Of a DNA stretch of 64,000 nucleotides, positions 17,648 to 26,288 are shown one piece after another. A program made the position numbers and the translations under genes. Below the pieces are notes generated by a model. It searched no databases. It was not told where the DNA came from and saw only the letters and a list, made by a program, of their open reading frames with translations. Source of the stretch: Rhizobium etli CFN 42 (GTDB taxonomy: Bacteria > Pseudomonadota > Alphaproteobacteria > Rhizobiales > Rhizobiaceae); the NCBI RefSeq assembly GCF_000092045.1, contig NC_007761.1, forward strand, positions 2,111,001 through 2,175,000, given 5' to 3'. The number at the start of each line of letters is the position of its first letter. Within the stretch, counting starts at the first letter, position 1.

Positions 17648-18160
17648 ATGACGTCAAGAAAAAACGTGCAAAATACACATATGTCGGAAAAGCTGCGAGA
17701 GTTGCACGGATCGCTGATCGAGATCGTCAGTGTCATGAACCGGCCCCAGCGCGACGAGCAGATGGTCCGCGAGGCGGGCATTTCGCTCGATCGCGCCCTG
17801 TTTCCGCTGCTGGTGACGGTGGAGCGCCTCGGTCCAATCGGCGTGGTCGAACTCGCCGACCGCGCCGGGCGCGACTACACCACGGTCAGCCGCCAGGTCG
17901 CCAAGCTCGAAAGCCTTGATCTCATCGAGCGCCGCGGAAGTGCGGCGGACCGCCGCGTGCGTGAGGCCGTCATCAGCGCGAAAGGCAAGGCGATGACCGA
18001 CCGCATCGACGCCGCTCGCGAAAAGATCGGCCGTGCAATCTTCGAAAGCTGGGACGAACACGACTTCAATGAACTGGTGCGGCTGATGCGGAAATTTGCT
18101 CAGGACATCGGTGGGGATATCGATAAGGACGCCGAGAAACCGCAGGAATTGGGCGGCTGA
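17648..18160 (+). CDS. MarR family transcriptional regulator
   Basis: 170 aa. The ATG at 17648 has AGGAG about 7 nt upstream; an internal Met at residue 12 is a possible alternative. The winged helix-turn-helix covers about residues 45-115: LFPLLVTVERLGPIGVVELA, then GRDYTTVSRQVAKLESLDLI with the recognition helix, and a wing with ERRGSAADRRVREAVIS. C-terminal helices form the dimer region. It probably represses the divergent monooxygenase gene and itself. A degraded copy of its C-terminal coding region is found at 21561-21729. Confidence 0.92.
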   Translation: MTSRKNVQNTHMSEKLRELHGSLIEIVSVMNRPQRDEQMVREAGISLDRALFPLLVTVERLGPIGVVELADRAGRDYTTVSRQVAKLESLDLIERRGSAADRRVREAVISAKGKAMTDRIDAAREKIGRAIFESWDEHDFNELVRLMRKFAQDIGGDIDKDAEKPQELGG

Positions 18161-18307
18161 TCGGTATGACTGCCGTTCCTGTTAAACTTTCCACTGAAGC
18201 GCAGAGAAGGCGTCGGGCACCCAGCGATATGGTGCAGGATGTCCGCCCGCGCAAGGATGTCCGCCGCGCCCCTAGGAACGGCAAGTTTGGTTCTGACCTG
18301 GAAAACG

Positions 18308-18856
18308 CTAGTCGGCCGGCGTCACACGGGTCCAAAAGGCGTTGAACACGACCGAATCGAAGAAGGCCGAGGCACGGACGATACGGCCGTCGCGCATGTC
18401 GAGAAACCAGGCATAGGTGTTTGCGTAGGGTTCTCCGTCACGGGCGATGCCGCGGGCGTCGAAAAAGACGATCACAGTGTCGCCGTCGGCATATACGTTG
18501 CGGATCGCCGGCTTCAGCGGCGCCTTCATCCGGGCATTAAACGGGTGGATCACCTCACGCAAGAATGCCTCGCGACTTGGATAGGTCTTCGATGCCAGCG
18601 AGTAGCCCTCGATTGTCCAGCGGGCGTCGTCGGCGAGGAGGTCATAAGGGCTGCCTGTGCCGGCCGTCCAGGCTTCGAAGCCAGCCTCGACGGCTGCCTT
18701 GTTGCGGCGTTCGGTTTCGGTGAGAGACTGCGCTGCGGCGCGGGCTTCGAGCCCGCCCAGAGCAAGGATGGTGGTTGCGATGCCGAGGATTGCATTGAAG
18801 ACGCGCCTGGTCAGGGATTGCGGCCGACAGATGGCTGCCGTTGCGGTGTGGGACAT
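18308..18856 (-). CDS. Tat-exported NTF2/SnoaL-like protein
   Basis: 182 aa from the ATG at 18856, which has GGAG upstream. The N-terminus carries a twin-arginine-type signal (LTRRVFNAI, hydrophobic core, ARAAA cleavage region). The mature part is an NTF2-like cone fold: WTAGTGSPYDLLADDARWTI, a central strand region, then a C-terminal WFLDMRDGRIVRASAFFDS. SnoaL-like proteins are isomerases, hydrolases or ligand binders; none of these can be assigned. It is the last gene of a minus-strand set with an SDR and a DUF336 protein. Confidence 0.85.
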   Translation of the reverse strand: MSHTATAAICRPQSLTRRVFNAILGIATTILALGGLEARAAAQSLTETERRNKAAVEAGFEAWTAGTGSPYDLLADDARWTIEGYSLASKTYPSREAFLREVIHPFNARMKAPLKPAIRNVYADGDTVIVFFDARGIARDGEPYANTYAWFLDMRDGRIVRASAFFDSVVFNAFWTRVTPAD

Positions 18857-18936
18857 GGTTATCTCCAGAGGGTCGAGTAAGTGGGGCGACACCCGCTGGC
18901 CGGGTGCAGCTTGCGGGCTCGCCGCCAGAAATCTGC

Positions 18937-19740
18937 TTAGATCTGGTTTTCCCAAGCTCTCAGCTGATGCTCCTTCAGCATGTCCTCGATAACCTTCGGA
19001 ACGACATTGCGGAACCTGCCGGTGTCGGCCGGAACGACTTCGATCATCCGGTCGATCATTTCCTTCGGATCCATCTTACCTTCGGGCGTCGCGAAGAAAT
19101 CGTCGAAGCCCTTTCGCAGATCTGCACGCTTGGTGAAGTTCTTGCTGTCATCCAGCCAGCGGAACGGATTGTCCGCCATCGTCTCATTGTAGCCGGTGTA
19201 ATAGGCGCCCGGATTGATCGTCTGGACCTTGATGCCATAAGGGGCGAGTTCCTGCTGCAGCGCCTCGGCTATCGATTCCAACGCGTGCTTGGTGGAGACA
19301 TAGGTGCCCCAGTTGGCCGGGGTGAAGAGGCCGCCCATCGAGGAGGTGAAGACCACCTTGCCCTTCTTGCCTTCGCGCACCCATCTCTGGACGACGCCCT
19401 GAGTCAGCACCAGCGGCAGAAAGACGTTGACTTCGTAGTTCTTGCGAACAAGTTCGATCGGGATTTCCCAAACCGGGCCGGCTTCGCCCATACCGGCATT
19501 GTTCCAAAGAACGTCGACATCCCATCCCTGCGCCTGTTTGATGTCGTAGGGATCGGTGAGGTCGAGTCGCTCGACACGGATGTTCTTCAGGCCGAGGGCG
19601 GCGACCTCCTCACGCAGCGGCGTTACCTGCGAGGAAACCTGCGTGGTCGCGATGATGCTGTGGCCGTTCTTGGCCATGCCGATGGCGGCACCCTTGCCGA
19701 AGCCGGAGCCTGCGCCGGTGATCAAAATGGTCTTGGTCAT
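18937..19740 (-). CDS. Short-chain dehydrogenase/reductase
   Basis: 267 aa from the ATG at 19740, with AAGGAA upstream. Classical SDR features: the cofactor loop TGAGSGFG (residues 9-16), NNAGMG (80-85), catalytic Ser at about 133, and Tyr147 and Lys151 in YVSTK. The cofactor is probably NADPH or NADH; the substrate is not evident. It lies 53 nt downstream of the DUF336 gene and 80 nt upstream of the NTF2-like gene, all on the minus strand and probably co-transcribed under the AraC regulator upstream. Confidence 0.92.
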   Translation of the reverse strand: MTKTILITGAGSGFGKGAAIGMAKNGHSIIATTQVSSQVTPLREEVAALGLKNIRVERLDLTDPYDIKQAQGWDVDVLWNNAGMGEAGPVWEIPIELVRKNYEVNVFLPLVLTQGVVQRWVREGKKGKVVFTSSMGGLFTPANWGTYVSTKHALESIAEALQQELAPYGIKVQTINPGAYYTGYNETMADNPFRWLDDSKNFTKRADLRKGFDDFFATPEGKMDPKEMIDRMIEVVPADTGRFRNVVPKVIEDMLKEHQLRAWENQI

Positions 19741-19793
19741 GAGACATTCCTTCTGATGGTTCGGGTTGGTCGAAATCAAGTGTCGCCGCAGCA

Positions 19794-20192
19794 TCACGCG
19801 GCGGCTGCAGCCGCTGCCTGCGCTATTTCGAGATCCTGTGGAACCGCTCCGCCGGAAACGCCAACGGCGCCGATCACCGTGCCGTCGCGGGCAAAAAGCG
19901 ATATGCCGCCGGCAAAGGGAGTCAGGCCGCCGTTGGATAGTTCGAGGCCATGGGCGGGAGCCCCGGGCTTGCAATAATCCCAGACGGCCTCGCTTGTGGT
20001 TTGAAACAAGACGGCCGTCCGGGCTTTGCCCATAGCGAGGTCGATCGAGCCGAGCACTGCGCCGTCCATTCGGGTGAACGCCTTGAGATGGGCTCCGGCG
20101 TCCAGGACCGCGATATTGACCCGCACACCGATCTCATTGGCCCGCGCCTCACCTGCGGCGATGATCCTGCGAGCTTCGTCAATGGTAAACAT
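19794..20192 (-). CDS. GlcG/HbpS family (DUF336) protein
   Basis: 132 aa; the ATG at 20192 has GAGGAG 7 nt upstream. The family pattern is complete: EARRIIAAGEARANEIG, VNIAVLDAGAHLKAFTRMDG, then GGISLFARDGTVIGAVGVSG and a C-terminal helix of Ala residues. Some relatives bind haem or cobalamin-like ligands; others sit in glycolate or diol catabolic operons. Here it heads a set with an SDR and an NTF2-like protein. The C-terminal poly-Ala run is longer than usual. Confidence 0.88.
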   Translation of the reverse strand: MFTIDEARRIIAAGEARANEIGVRVNIAVLDAGAHLKAFTRMDGAVLGSIDLAMGKARTAVLFQTTSEAVWDYCKPGAPAHGLELSNGGLTPFAGGISLFARDGTVIGAVGVSGGAVPQDLEIAQAAAAAAA

Positions 20193-20363
20193 CTCCTGTC
20201 TCCTCTTTTCGTTCAGGGGCTGGCGCTCCCCGCTCGATGAGACAGATGTATAGGCGGAACCGGTTTTGCAGTATTTTCAGCTCTTGCTGCGCTTTGTGCA
20301 AATCTTGCGCTCCGGCGTGCCGGCACGCACGAACGGCGAACTATCTCCGGCAGGCGGAACGCG

Positions 20364-21251
20364 CTAACCGCGGATGAGCGCGCGGAATTGGCCAGGCGTC
20401 AAGCCGGTCATCTTGCGGAAGACACGGGTGAAATTGGCCTGCGAGCCGAAGCCGGTATCGAGCGCAATCTCCGCGAGCGATGACCGTGCGAGCCGCAGCT
20501 TTTCCTTGGCCGCCTCGATCCGTCGCTCGGTGACGTAGCGATGCGGCGTCAGCCCAGTAGCCTTTCGAAACATCCTGGCAAAATGAAAGGGGCTGAGGCA
20601 AGCCTCCGCAGCAAGGTCATCCAGCGAGATTTCGGCTGCGATGCGGGCTTCAATGAAATCGAAGACGCGTTGCAGCCTTTTTGGGTCGACAGTCGGCGCC
20701 CGTGCGGCAGGTTGCCAGCGAACAGACGAATAGGTGCTGAGCAGGTGCGCCGCCAGCGCCGTCTGAATGCCGTCCAGATAGAGGCGATCAGTCGGTTCAA
20801 GGCTTCTGTTCAACAAACCTCGAAAGAGTTGACCGAACTGCAGCACCATGGGATCGGGGACGCCTCCCGCATAGGCGAGTTGCACCTTGGCCGGATCGAT
20901 GTCGAAGTTTGAAAGTGCGCTCTCACCGACCAGCGACGGCGGTAGAAAGATGTGGAGGGACTCGGGCATGGTACCCATGATTTCCACGGCACTCTCATGG
21001 ACACCCGCCGGACAAACCCAAGCGACACCAGGGCGGGCAATCGCCTCCTGCCTGTGGCCGTCACCCGTCCACCTGATCTTCGACTGCCCCGAGAGCAGGA
21101 CAGCTATTTCCGTGCATTCGAGTGTAAGGTCGACCTGCCAGCCCGGATCGAAATGTCTGAGCTCGACCTGTAGCGATGAGCAATCAACAAGCCCACCCAC
21201 TCGCTCGCTGGTCCGATACTTTCTGTCACCTTGCGATTCCACGAAAGACAT
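20364..21251 (-). CDS. AraC family transcriptional regulator
   Basis: About 295 aa if started at the ATG at 21251; the frame extends to 21320 and no ribosome site is decisive. The N-terminal ligand-binding region is cupin-like. The C-terminal DNA-binding domain (last about 100 residues) contains two helix-turn-helix units: ISLDDLAAEACLSPFHFARM with FRKATGLTPHRYV, and LAEIALDTGFGSQANFTRVF with FRKMTGLTPGQF. It probably controls the DUF336-SDR-NTF2 set 171 nt downstream on the same strand. Confidence 0.9.
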   Translation of the reverse strand: MSFVESQGDRKYRTSERVGGLVDCSSLQVELRHFDPGWQVDLTLECTEIAVLLSGQSKIRWTGDGHRQEAIARPGVAWVCPAGVHESAVEIMGTMPESLHIFLPPSLVGESALSNFDIDPAKVQLAYAGGVPDPMVLQFGQLFRGLLNRSLEPTDRLYLDGIQTALAAHLLSTYSSVRWQPAARAPTVDPKRLQRVFDFIEARIAAEISLDDLAAEACLSPFHFARMFRKATGLTPHRYVTERRIEAAKEKLRLARSSLAEIALDTGFGSQANFTRVFRKMTGLTPGQFRALIRG

Positions 21252-21560
21252 GTCGCATCCATGCCGCCAATGAAACAAATTCGTATTGTTCAGTCCGGGT
21301 AGGCAGATTGCCGCTGCCACGCTGTGAAATCCGCACTCAATGTTGATTTATCGAATGAATGCGTAAAGGACACTGGATTGCTGTCGGAGCACAAGTATTC
21401 GATCAGTATTTTTGGCTAAATTTCAGAGAAGCGCAAGACCTTGGCGCCAATCGATATGACACCTCATCTTGCGGTTTCCGTCCCCAGAGTGTCAGGCGTT
21501 CCGGTTGGATGTTCGTTCGCCTTGGCGACGCCCGGCAAGAGCAAATCAAGTCGTCTTTCG

Positions 21561-21729
21561 ATGGCCGACCGCATCGATGCCGCACGCGAAAGCATCGGAC
21601 GCGCGATCTTCGAAAGCTTGGACGAACACGATCTCAATGAATTGGTACGTGCTGACGCGCAAATTCGCAGATGAGATCAGCGGCAAGATAAGCGTCAGCG
21701 CCCGTAAGCCGCAGGACGATGGCGACTGA
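21561..21729 (+). pseudogene. Frameshifted C-terminal fragment of a MarR-family gene
   Basis: The translation from 21561 reads MADRIDAARESIGRAIFES and onward in close parallel to the C-terminal part of MarR at 17648-18160 (MTDRIDAAREKIGRAIFES). Similarity then jumps to the next register near 21646 and continues as RKFADEISGKI and KPQDDGD before a stop at 21727-21729. One extra base therefore separates the two parts. No MarR winged-helix region is found upstream, and no gene is seen between 21252 and 21560. It is a remnant of a duplicated or recombined marR-like gene, not functional. Confidence 0.75.
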
Positions 21730-21753
21730 CAGGTGGGCGTCGAGAAAAGCGCC

Positions 21754-22143
21754 TCAAAATACTTTTGCGGCCGTAACTTCGACTTCCACAAGGAATTCGG
21801 GGCGGGTGAAGCCACCGACGACGATTAGCGTCGAGGTCGGCTTCGGCTCGAGCGTGTATCGATCCCGGACCTCCATATAGTCGGCGAAGTGCTCGCGCTT
21901 CGTCACAAAACCCGAGATGCGGATAATGTCGGAAAAACTCATCTTCGCCTCGCCAAGAATCGCCTTGATCGCCTCGAAGCAAAGTTCTGCCTGCGCGCCG
22001 ACATCCTCCGGCACCTCCTCCGCGAGGCCAATGCCAAGTTGCCCGGAGGTTACGAGCAACGAGGCGCCCGGTGGGACCAGCAAACCGTGATTGTAATTTC
22101 CGAAGGGGCGGCGAACGGAGGAGGGATTGAAGATCCTCTTCAT
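21754..22143 (-). CDS. Rid family (RidA/YjgF/UK114) protein lacking the canonical catalytic Arg
   Basis: 129 aa, standard length. Rid motifs: TSGQLGIGL, CFEAIKAILGEAKMSFSDII, VRDRYT and a C-terminal LVEVEVTAAKVF. Archetypal RidA hydrolyses reactive enamines/imines using an Arg in a P-x-R-S-T context; here the matching stretch reads PTSTL, with Thr where Arg is expected. It is therefore probably one of the other Rid subgroups, with different or uncertain activity. It starts immediately after the stop of the quinone reductase gene and is the last gene of a seven-gene run, so it likely handles an intermediate of that pathway. Confidence 0.88.
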   Translation of the reverse strand: MKRIFNPSSVRRPFGNYNHGLLVPPGASLLVTSGQLGIGLAEEVPEDVGAQAELCFEAIKAILGEAKMSFSDIIRISGFVTKREHFADYMEVRDRYTLEPKPTSTLIVVGGFTRPEFLVEVEVTAAKVF

Positions 22144-22725
22144 CTAGAACCGCTCCATCGCCGTCTTCACCTTTTCCAGAAACTTGGCTCGAGTTTCCGC
22201 GGTGCAATTGTTCATGTCGTAATGCGCAAGAAAGGTGACCGGCCTTAGGGGATTGATCTGTGCCCTCAGCACACGTTTGACAATCTTCTTCGGCGGATTG
22301 CCGGCGGCGAAGGCGCGAAACGGCGTGGCGCCGTATGTCAGAACGGCGGCGAGCTTCCTGATATGGCGAAGCCGCGATTCCACCTTGCCGTCGACGAGGT
22401 CGAAGGAAACACCCGGGAGCCAGACGCGATCGAAATAGCCCTTCAGGATCGCTGGGAACCCGAAATTCCAGATCGGCGTCACCAGCACCAGGCCCTCGGC
22501 CCGCTTCAGCCGCTCGACATAGGGTTTCACCAGATCAGAATTGGCGGGATAGTCGTGATAGCTGAGCCGGTCGCGGCGGGTGAGCACGGGGTCGAATTTC
22601 TCGGCATAGAGATCGCAGGCATCAACCGCATGGCCGGCTTTCTCAAGGCTATCCAGCGTCTGTTTGTAAAGCGCCTTGCCGTAACTTTCCTCAACCGGGT
22701 GCGAATGAAGGACGAGAACGTTCAT
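22144..22725 (-). CDS. NAD(P)H-dependent quinone oxidoreductase (flavodoxin-like fold)
   Basis: 193 aa. Flavodoxin-like NQO1/MdaB-type protein: VLVLHSHPVEESYGKALY binds FMN/FAD phosphate, TPIWNFGFPAILKGYFDRV is the family hallmark, and LTYGATPFRAF follows. Its start overlaps the stop of the FAD-linked oxidase gene by one base (TGATG), and the Rid gene begins directly after its stop. It may recycle quinone or reduced flavin for the oxidase, or act on a quinone-like intermediate; this is inference from position. Confidence 0.9.
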   Translation of the reverse strand: MNVLVLHSHPVEESYGKALYKQTLDSLEKAGHAVDACDLYAEKFDPVLTRRDRLSYHDYPANSDLVKPYVERLKRAEGLVLVTPIWNFGFPAILKGYFDRVWLPGVSFDLVDGKVESRLRHIRKLAAVLTYGATPFRAFAAGNPPKKIVKRVLRAQINPLRPVTFLAHYDMNNCTAETRAKFLEKVKTAMERF

Positions 22726-24131
22726 CAGGCCTCCATGACGCTCGCAAGTCCGGGAAACAGATAGTTCTTGCCGGCATCGAAATCGAAACTAGGATTCTCC
22801 CAGGCAATCATCTTGCCGGGGTTCAGCAGCCCGCGGGGATCGGTCTCGTGCTTGAAGGCGAGCTGCACCTTGTCGGTGCGCTTCATGCCGCCTTCCTCCA
22901 GCGTGTAGCGGTGCGGATTGAAGATCGGGCAGCCGTGATCCTGGTGGATCTTGATGATCTCCTCGAGCCGCGCCTCTGTGGTGTAGCGTACCAGCGGCAG
23001 GCCGGAGCACTGGATCTGCCCGTCGAACTTGATGAATTCGAGATGACCCGGCACTTCATCACCGAAGATTTCCACCATCTTGGCGACCTTGGCCACATGG
23101 TCCGGCCCCGGATACTGCACTTGCAGATAGGTGAAGTTGGGGTCGACCTTGAGAGCACGCAGCGTCGTGTGGTTCCAGGCAAGCTCATAGGCATGCGGAA
23201 TGCCTTTCATGCTTTCGACCCTGTCGGAGCGGAAGATGACCTCGCCCTTGTGAGCGGCGGCAAAGGCGAGGAAGGCATCCATGGAATGCGGCGCGATCAT
23301 CAGCACCACCACGGACTGGCCCTTGCTGATATAGGATTTATGCCGGGTGAAATAGTCGTGCGGTATGGGGGCGGCGATCGGTGCGATCTCCTTGACGAGG
23401 ATGCCGTTGCATTTGGCGAGCGCATCGGAGAAGCGCACGGCAGCCATGAAGTCGTCATAGCCGACGAGAACGTCCACCCAATCATAGGCGGGCGCCAGCG
23501 GCATTTCGATCTCGGTAATGATGCCGTTGGTGCCATAGGCATGGCTGACCTTCTGCAGGTCCCAGCCGGTGAGATCGAGCACGCGTGGCTCGGCCTCCAT
23601 GGTGACGACGCGCAGGCGCAGGATATTGCCGAGGTCGCGCAGGCCGCCCCAGGTGATCGAACCGACGCCGCCGGAGCCGCCGGCAATGAAGCCGCCGACG
23701 GTTGCCATCTGCGCCGTGGACGGGTGGAACCGCAGCTCCTGGCCGGAATGGGCCTTGGTCTGCTTGTCGAGCTGGGCGATGATGATGCCAGGCTCGCAGA
23801 TCACGCGGCCGGGATGGATTTCCTTGATCTTGTCCATGGCCGCCAGATTCAGCACGATGCCGCCGGAAAGCGGCATCGCCTGGCCGTAATTGCCGGTGCC
23901 GCCGCCGCGGGGCGTGACCGGCACGCCATGCGCGAAGGCAACCTTCAGCGTCCGGATGACCTCTTCTTGGTTTGTCGGCGTGACGACGAGATCGGCCGTC
24001 ACGTTGTCGAGCTGCGCCTTCAGTATCGGTGAATACCAGTAGAAATCGCGGCTCTTCTGGCGCACTAGCGCCGGATTGTCTTCAATGGCGATGCCTTCAA
24101 GTTCTTTCTTGATCGACTGATAATCCGGCAT
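22725..24131 (-). CDS. FAD-linked oxidase (PCMH/GlcD-like)
   Basis: 468 aa from the ATG at 24131, placed one base after the TGA of the upstream gene with GGAG nearby. The N-terminal PCMH-type FAD domain (about residues 50-230) shows VVTPTNQEEVIRTL, PRGGGTGNYGQAMPLSGG and GGFIAGGSGGVGSITWGGLR. The C-terminal domain ends with HETDPRGLLNPGKMI, the usual FAD-oxidase signature. Relatives oxidise hydroxy acids, alcohols or amines. The gene is inside a seven-gene operon between an amidohydrolase and a quinone reductase, so it probably performs the oxidative step. Confidence 0.92.
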   Translation of the reverse strand: MPDYQSIKKELEGIAIEDNPALVRQKSRDFYWYSPILKAQLDNVTADLVVTPTNQEEVIRTLKVAFAHGVPVTPRGGGTGNYGQAMPLSGGIVLNLAAMDKIKEIHPGRVICEPGIIIAQLDKQTKAHSGQELRFHPSTAQMATVGGFIAGGSGGVGSITWGGLRDLGNILRLRVVTMEAEPRVLDLTGWDLQKVSHAYGTNGIITEIEMPLAPAYDWVDVLVGYDDFMAAVRFSDALAKCNGILVKEIAPIAAPIPHDYFTRHKSYISKGQSVVVLMIAPHSMDAFLAFAAAHKGEVIFRSDRVESMKGIPHAYELAWNHTTLRALKVDPNFTYLQVQYPGPDHVAKVAKMVEIFGDEVPGHLEFIKFDGQIQCSGLPLVRYTTEARLEEIIKIHQDHGCPIFNPHRYTLEEGGMKRTDKVQLAFKHETDPRGLLNPGKMIAWENPSFDFDAGKNYLFPGLASVMEA

Positions 24132-24132
24132 G

Positions 24133-25446
24133 TCAGGCTCCAACGACGCTGTCGAGTTCACGGTAGTCCGGCAGGCGGCGGTCGATCACCTTGCCGCGGC
24201 GAAGCACGACGCGGTCGGACTGCGGACGGGAAAGAAATTCGCTCCAGCGCCGAGCGCTGAAGAGCACCAGATCGGCCGAGGCGCCGGCGGCGATGCGCCC
24301 TTTATCGGGCCGGCCGAGAATCTCGGCAGGTGAGGTGGTGACGACGCGCGCCGCCGTATCCAGCGGATGGTCGAGATGCAGGATGCGGACCGCCTCGCGG
24401 AACACCTCCACGGGGTCGAGATCGCCATAGGCATAGAAGGGGTCGCGGGTATTGTCGGAGGCGACCGCGGTTGCCACGCCGGCCGCGGCCAATTCCTTGA
24501 ACAGGGTAACGCCGCGCCAGCGCGGTGTGCGGCCAGGGTAGCGGTCCTGCAGATACATGTTGCACATCGGCAGCGAAACGACGGCGATACCGGCCTCGGC
24601 AACGAGTTCGACTGTGCGCTTTGCCGTCTCTTGGTCGTGACGGGCGAGCGAGCAGCAATGGCCGGCCGTCACCTTGCCGTCGAAACGGTTGCGCAACACG
24701 GCTTGCGCGATCGCCTTCAGTGTTTCAGCGGCCCGATCGTCTGTCTCGTCGACATGCAGGTCGACATCAAAGCCATTATCGGCCGCGGCTCTGAACAGCG
24801 TATCGAGCTGGCTGTCGAGATCCGGGCTCATCCGTGTGACGCCGCCCATCAGGCCACCCTTGTCGCGAACCACGGCGACGAGCTCGGCGAAATAGGCAGC
24901 ATCCGCCATATTTTCCATCGGAAAGAGCGCCACCGCCTGCAACGCAATCCTGTCCTTCCAGGCCTCGCGCATCTCGGCAAAGACCTCGAAGGAGATGCGA
25001 TGCTGTGGCGCCAGCGAATCGAGATGGGTTCGAATGAGGCTTGTGCCATGCGCGTAGGCGCAGCGCAGGGAAAACTCCATGCGCTTCTTCACGTCGCCAG
25101 CCGACCAGTTCGCTTCGCGGTCTGCGCGCACGGCCTCCAGCGCTCCCGGAAAGGTGCCGTCCGGATTGGCGTTGCGTGGCCAGATATGACCCTTGTCGAG
25201 ATGCGTATGCATGTCGGCGAAGCAAGGCCAGACCATGCTCTCCTTCAGGTCGGACTTCGCCAGTTCCACGGGCGCTTCGCCGGGCGGCAGTACATCGGCA
25301 ATGATGCCGTCGGCGATGACGATATCAGCCCTGACGAGCCCCTCGACAATAGGCGCCTCATAACCGGTGACGGCGGCGCTAGGCAGGGTCGCATTGCTCA
25401 GCACGAAGCGGCCGGAATTGGGCGGTGAAATGAAGGAATAGGTCAT
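24133..25446 (-). CDS. Cytosine deaminase-like amidohydrolase
   Basis: 437 aa. Metal-dependent amidohydrolase of the CodA/cytosine-deaminase type. His80 and His82 lie in ADMHTHLDKGH; further metal and catalytic residues are in DVDLHVDETDD, the His of TAGHCCSLA and the Asp of ASDNTRDPF. The order and spacing match deaminases acting on pyrimidines, creatinine or isoguanine rather than ring-opening dihydropyrimidinases. It overlaps the permease stop region by a base and precedes the oxidase by one base, so translation is coupled. The substrate is likely a cyclic amidine or aminated heterocycle; exact identity is not readable. Confidence 0.9.
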   Translation of the reverse strand: MTYSFISPPNSGRFVLSNATLPSAAVTGYEAPIVEGLVRADIVIADGIIADVLPPGEAPVELAKSDLKESMVWPCFADMHTHLDKGHIWPRNANPDGTFPGALEAVRADREANWSAGDVKKRMEFSLRCAYAHGTSLIRTHLDSLAPQHRISFEVFAEMREAWKDRIALQAVALFPMENMADAAYFAELVAVVRDKGGLMGGVTRMSPDLDSQLDTLFRAAADNGFDVDLHVDETDDRAAETLKAIAQAVLRNRFDGKVTAGHCCSLARHDQETAKRTVELVAEAGIAVVSLPMCNMYLQDRYPGRTPRWRGVTLFKELAAAGVATAVASDNTRDPFYAYGDLDPVEVFREAVRILHLDHPLDTAARVVTTSPAEILGRPDKGRIAAGASADLVLFSARRWSEFLSRPQSDRVVLRRGKVIDRRLPDYRELDSVVGA

Positions 25447-26288
25447 CAGTTTTCCCGTTTCAGGCTACTCTCGTGCCAGCGGTGCAGGGCAAGCCACGAT
25501 ATGAACGAGGTGACGGCGAAGATCGCCACACCGAGCAGCGAGAGCATCAGCAGGGCTGCAAAGAGTCGTGGAATGTTGAGCCGGTATTGCGCTTCGAGAA
25601 GCCGGAAGGCGAGGCCTGAGCCCGCACCCGCCGAGCCTGCGGCAAATTCCGCGACGACGGCAGCAATCAGTGCAAGGCCGCCGCCGATCCTGAGGCCGGT
25701 CATGAAATAGGGCTGGGCAGCCGGGAGCTTGAGAAAGAGCAGCGTCTGCCAGCGCGAGGCGCCGTAGAGCTCGAACAGATTGATGAGATTGTGATCGACG
25801 CTTTTCAGGCCCTGAACCATATTCGAAAGAATCGGGAAAAAGGCGACGAGGAAGGCGCAGATCAGAAGCGCCACCTGCGTTGACGGCGCGTAGATCAGGA
25901 TCAGCGGCGAAATCGCGACGATCGGCGTGACCTGAAGGATGACGGCGAGCGGATAGAAGGCGAGTTCGATCCAACGCGACTGCACCAGGAAAATCGCGAA
26001 GCCGACGCCACCGACCAGCGCCAGCATCAACGATATCAGCGTGATTTTGGTGGTGACCCAGAGGGCAGGGGCAAGCGTACCCCAATCCGTGACGAAAGTG
26101 CTGGCGACGGCCGCCGGACCGGGCAGGATATAGGGCGGCACGCCCGACAGTCTGACATAGGCATACCAGACCAGGACCAGGCACGCGATAACCAGCAAGG
26201 GCGTCAGGACGCGCAGCGCCAGTTCGCGGCGCCGGGCGCTTGCAGTCGTTTGGACAAGCAGCGGCGCCGCGGATTTTTCGTCACTCAT
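25446..26288 (-). CDS. ABC transporter permease (SsuC/ThiX-like)
   Basis: 280 aa from the ATG at 26288, which has GGAGG upstream and overlaps the ATPase stop (ATGA). About six transmembrane segments. The cytoplasmic coupling motif is ELYGASRWQTLLFLKLPAAQ, typical of the nitrate/taurine/thiamine-precursor permease group. With the adjacent ATPase and THI5-like binding protein it forms an importer. The frame is open farther upstream but that portion lies inside the ATPase gene. Confidence 0.92.
   Translation of the reverse strand: MSDEKSAAPLLVQTTASARRRELALRVLTPLLVIACLVLVWYAYVRLSGVPPYILPGPAAVASTFVTDWGTLAPALWVTTKITLISLMLALVGGVGFAIFLVQSRWIELAFYPLAVILQVTPIVAISPLILIYAPSTQVALLICAFLVAFFPILSNMVQGLKSVDHNLINLFELYGASRWQTLLFLKLPAAQPYFMTGLRIGGGLALIAAVVAEFAAGSAGAGSGLAFRLLEAQYRLNIPRLFAALLMLSLLGVAIFAVTSFISWLALHRWHESSLKREN

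Noticed and set aside
16242-17651. A 469-codon plus-strand open frame
   Set aside because: Antiparallel shadow of the FAD monooxygenase; its end runs into the marR promoter.
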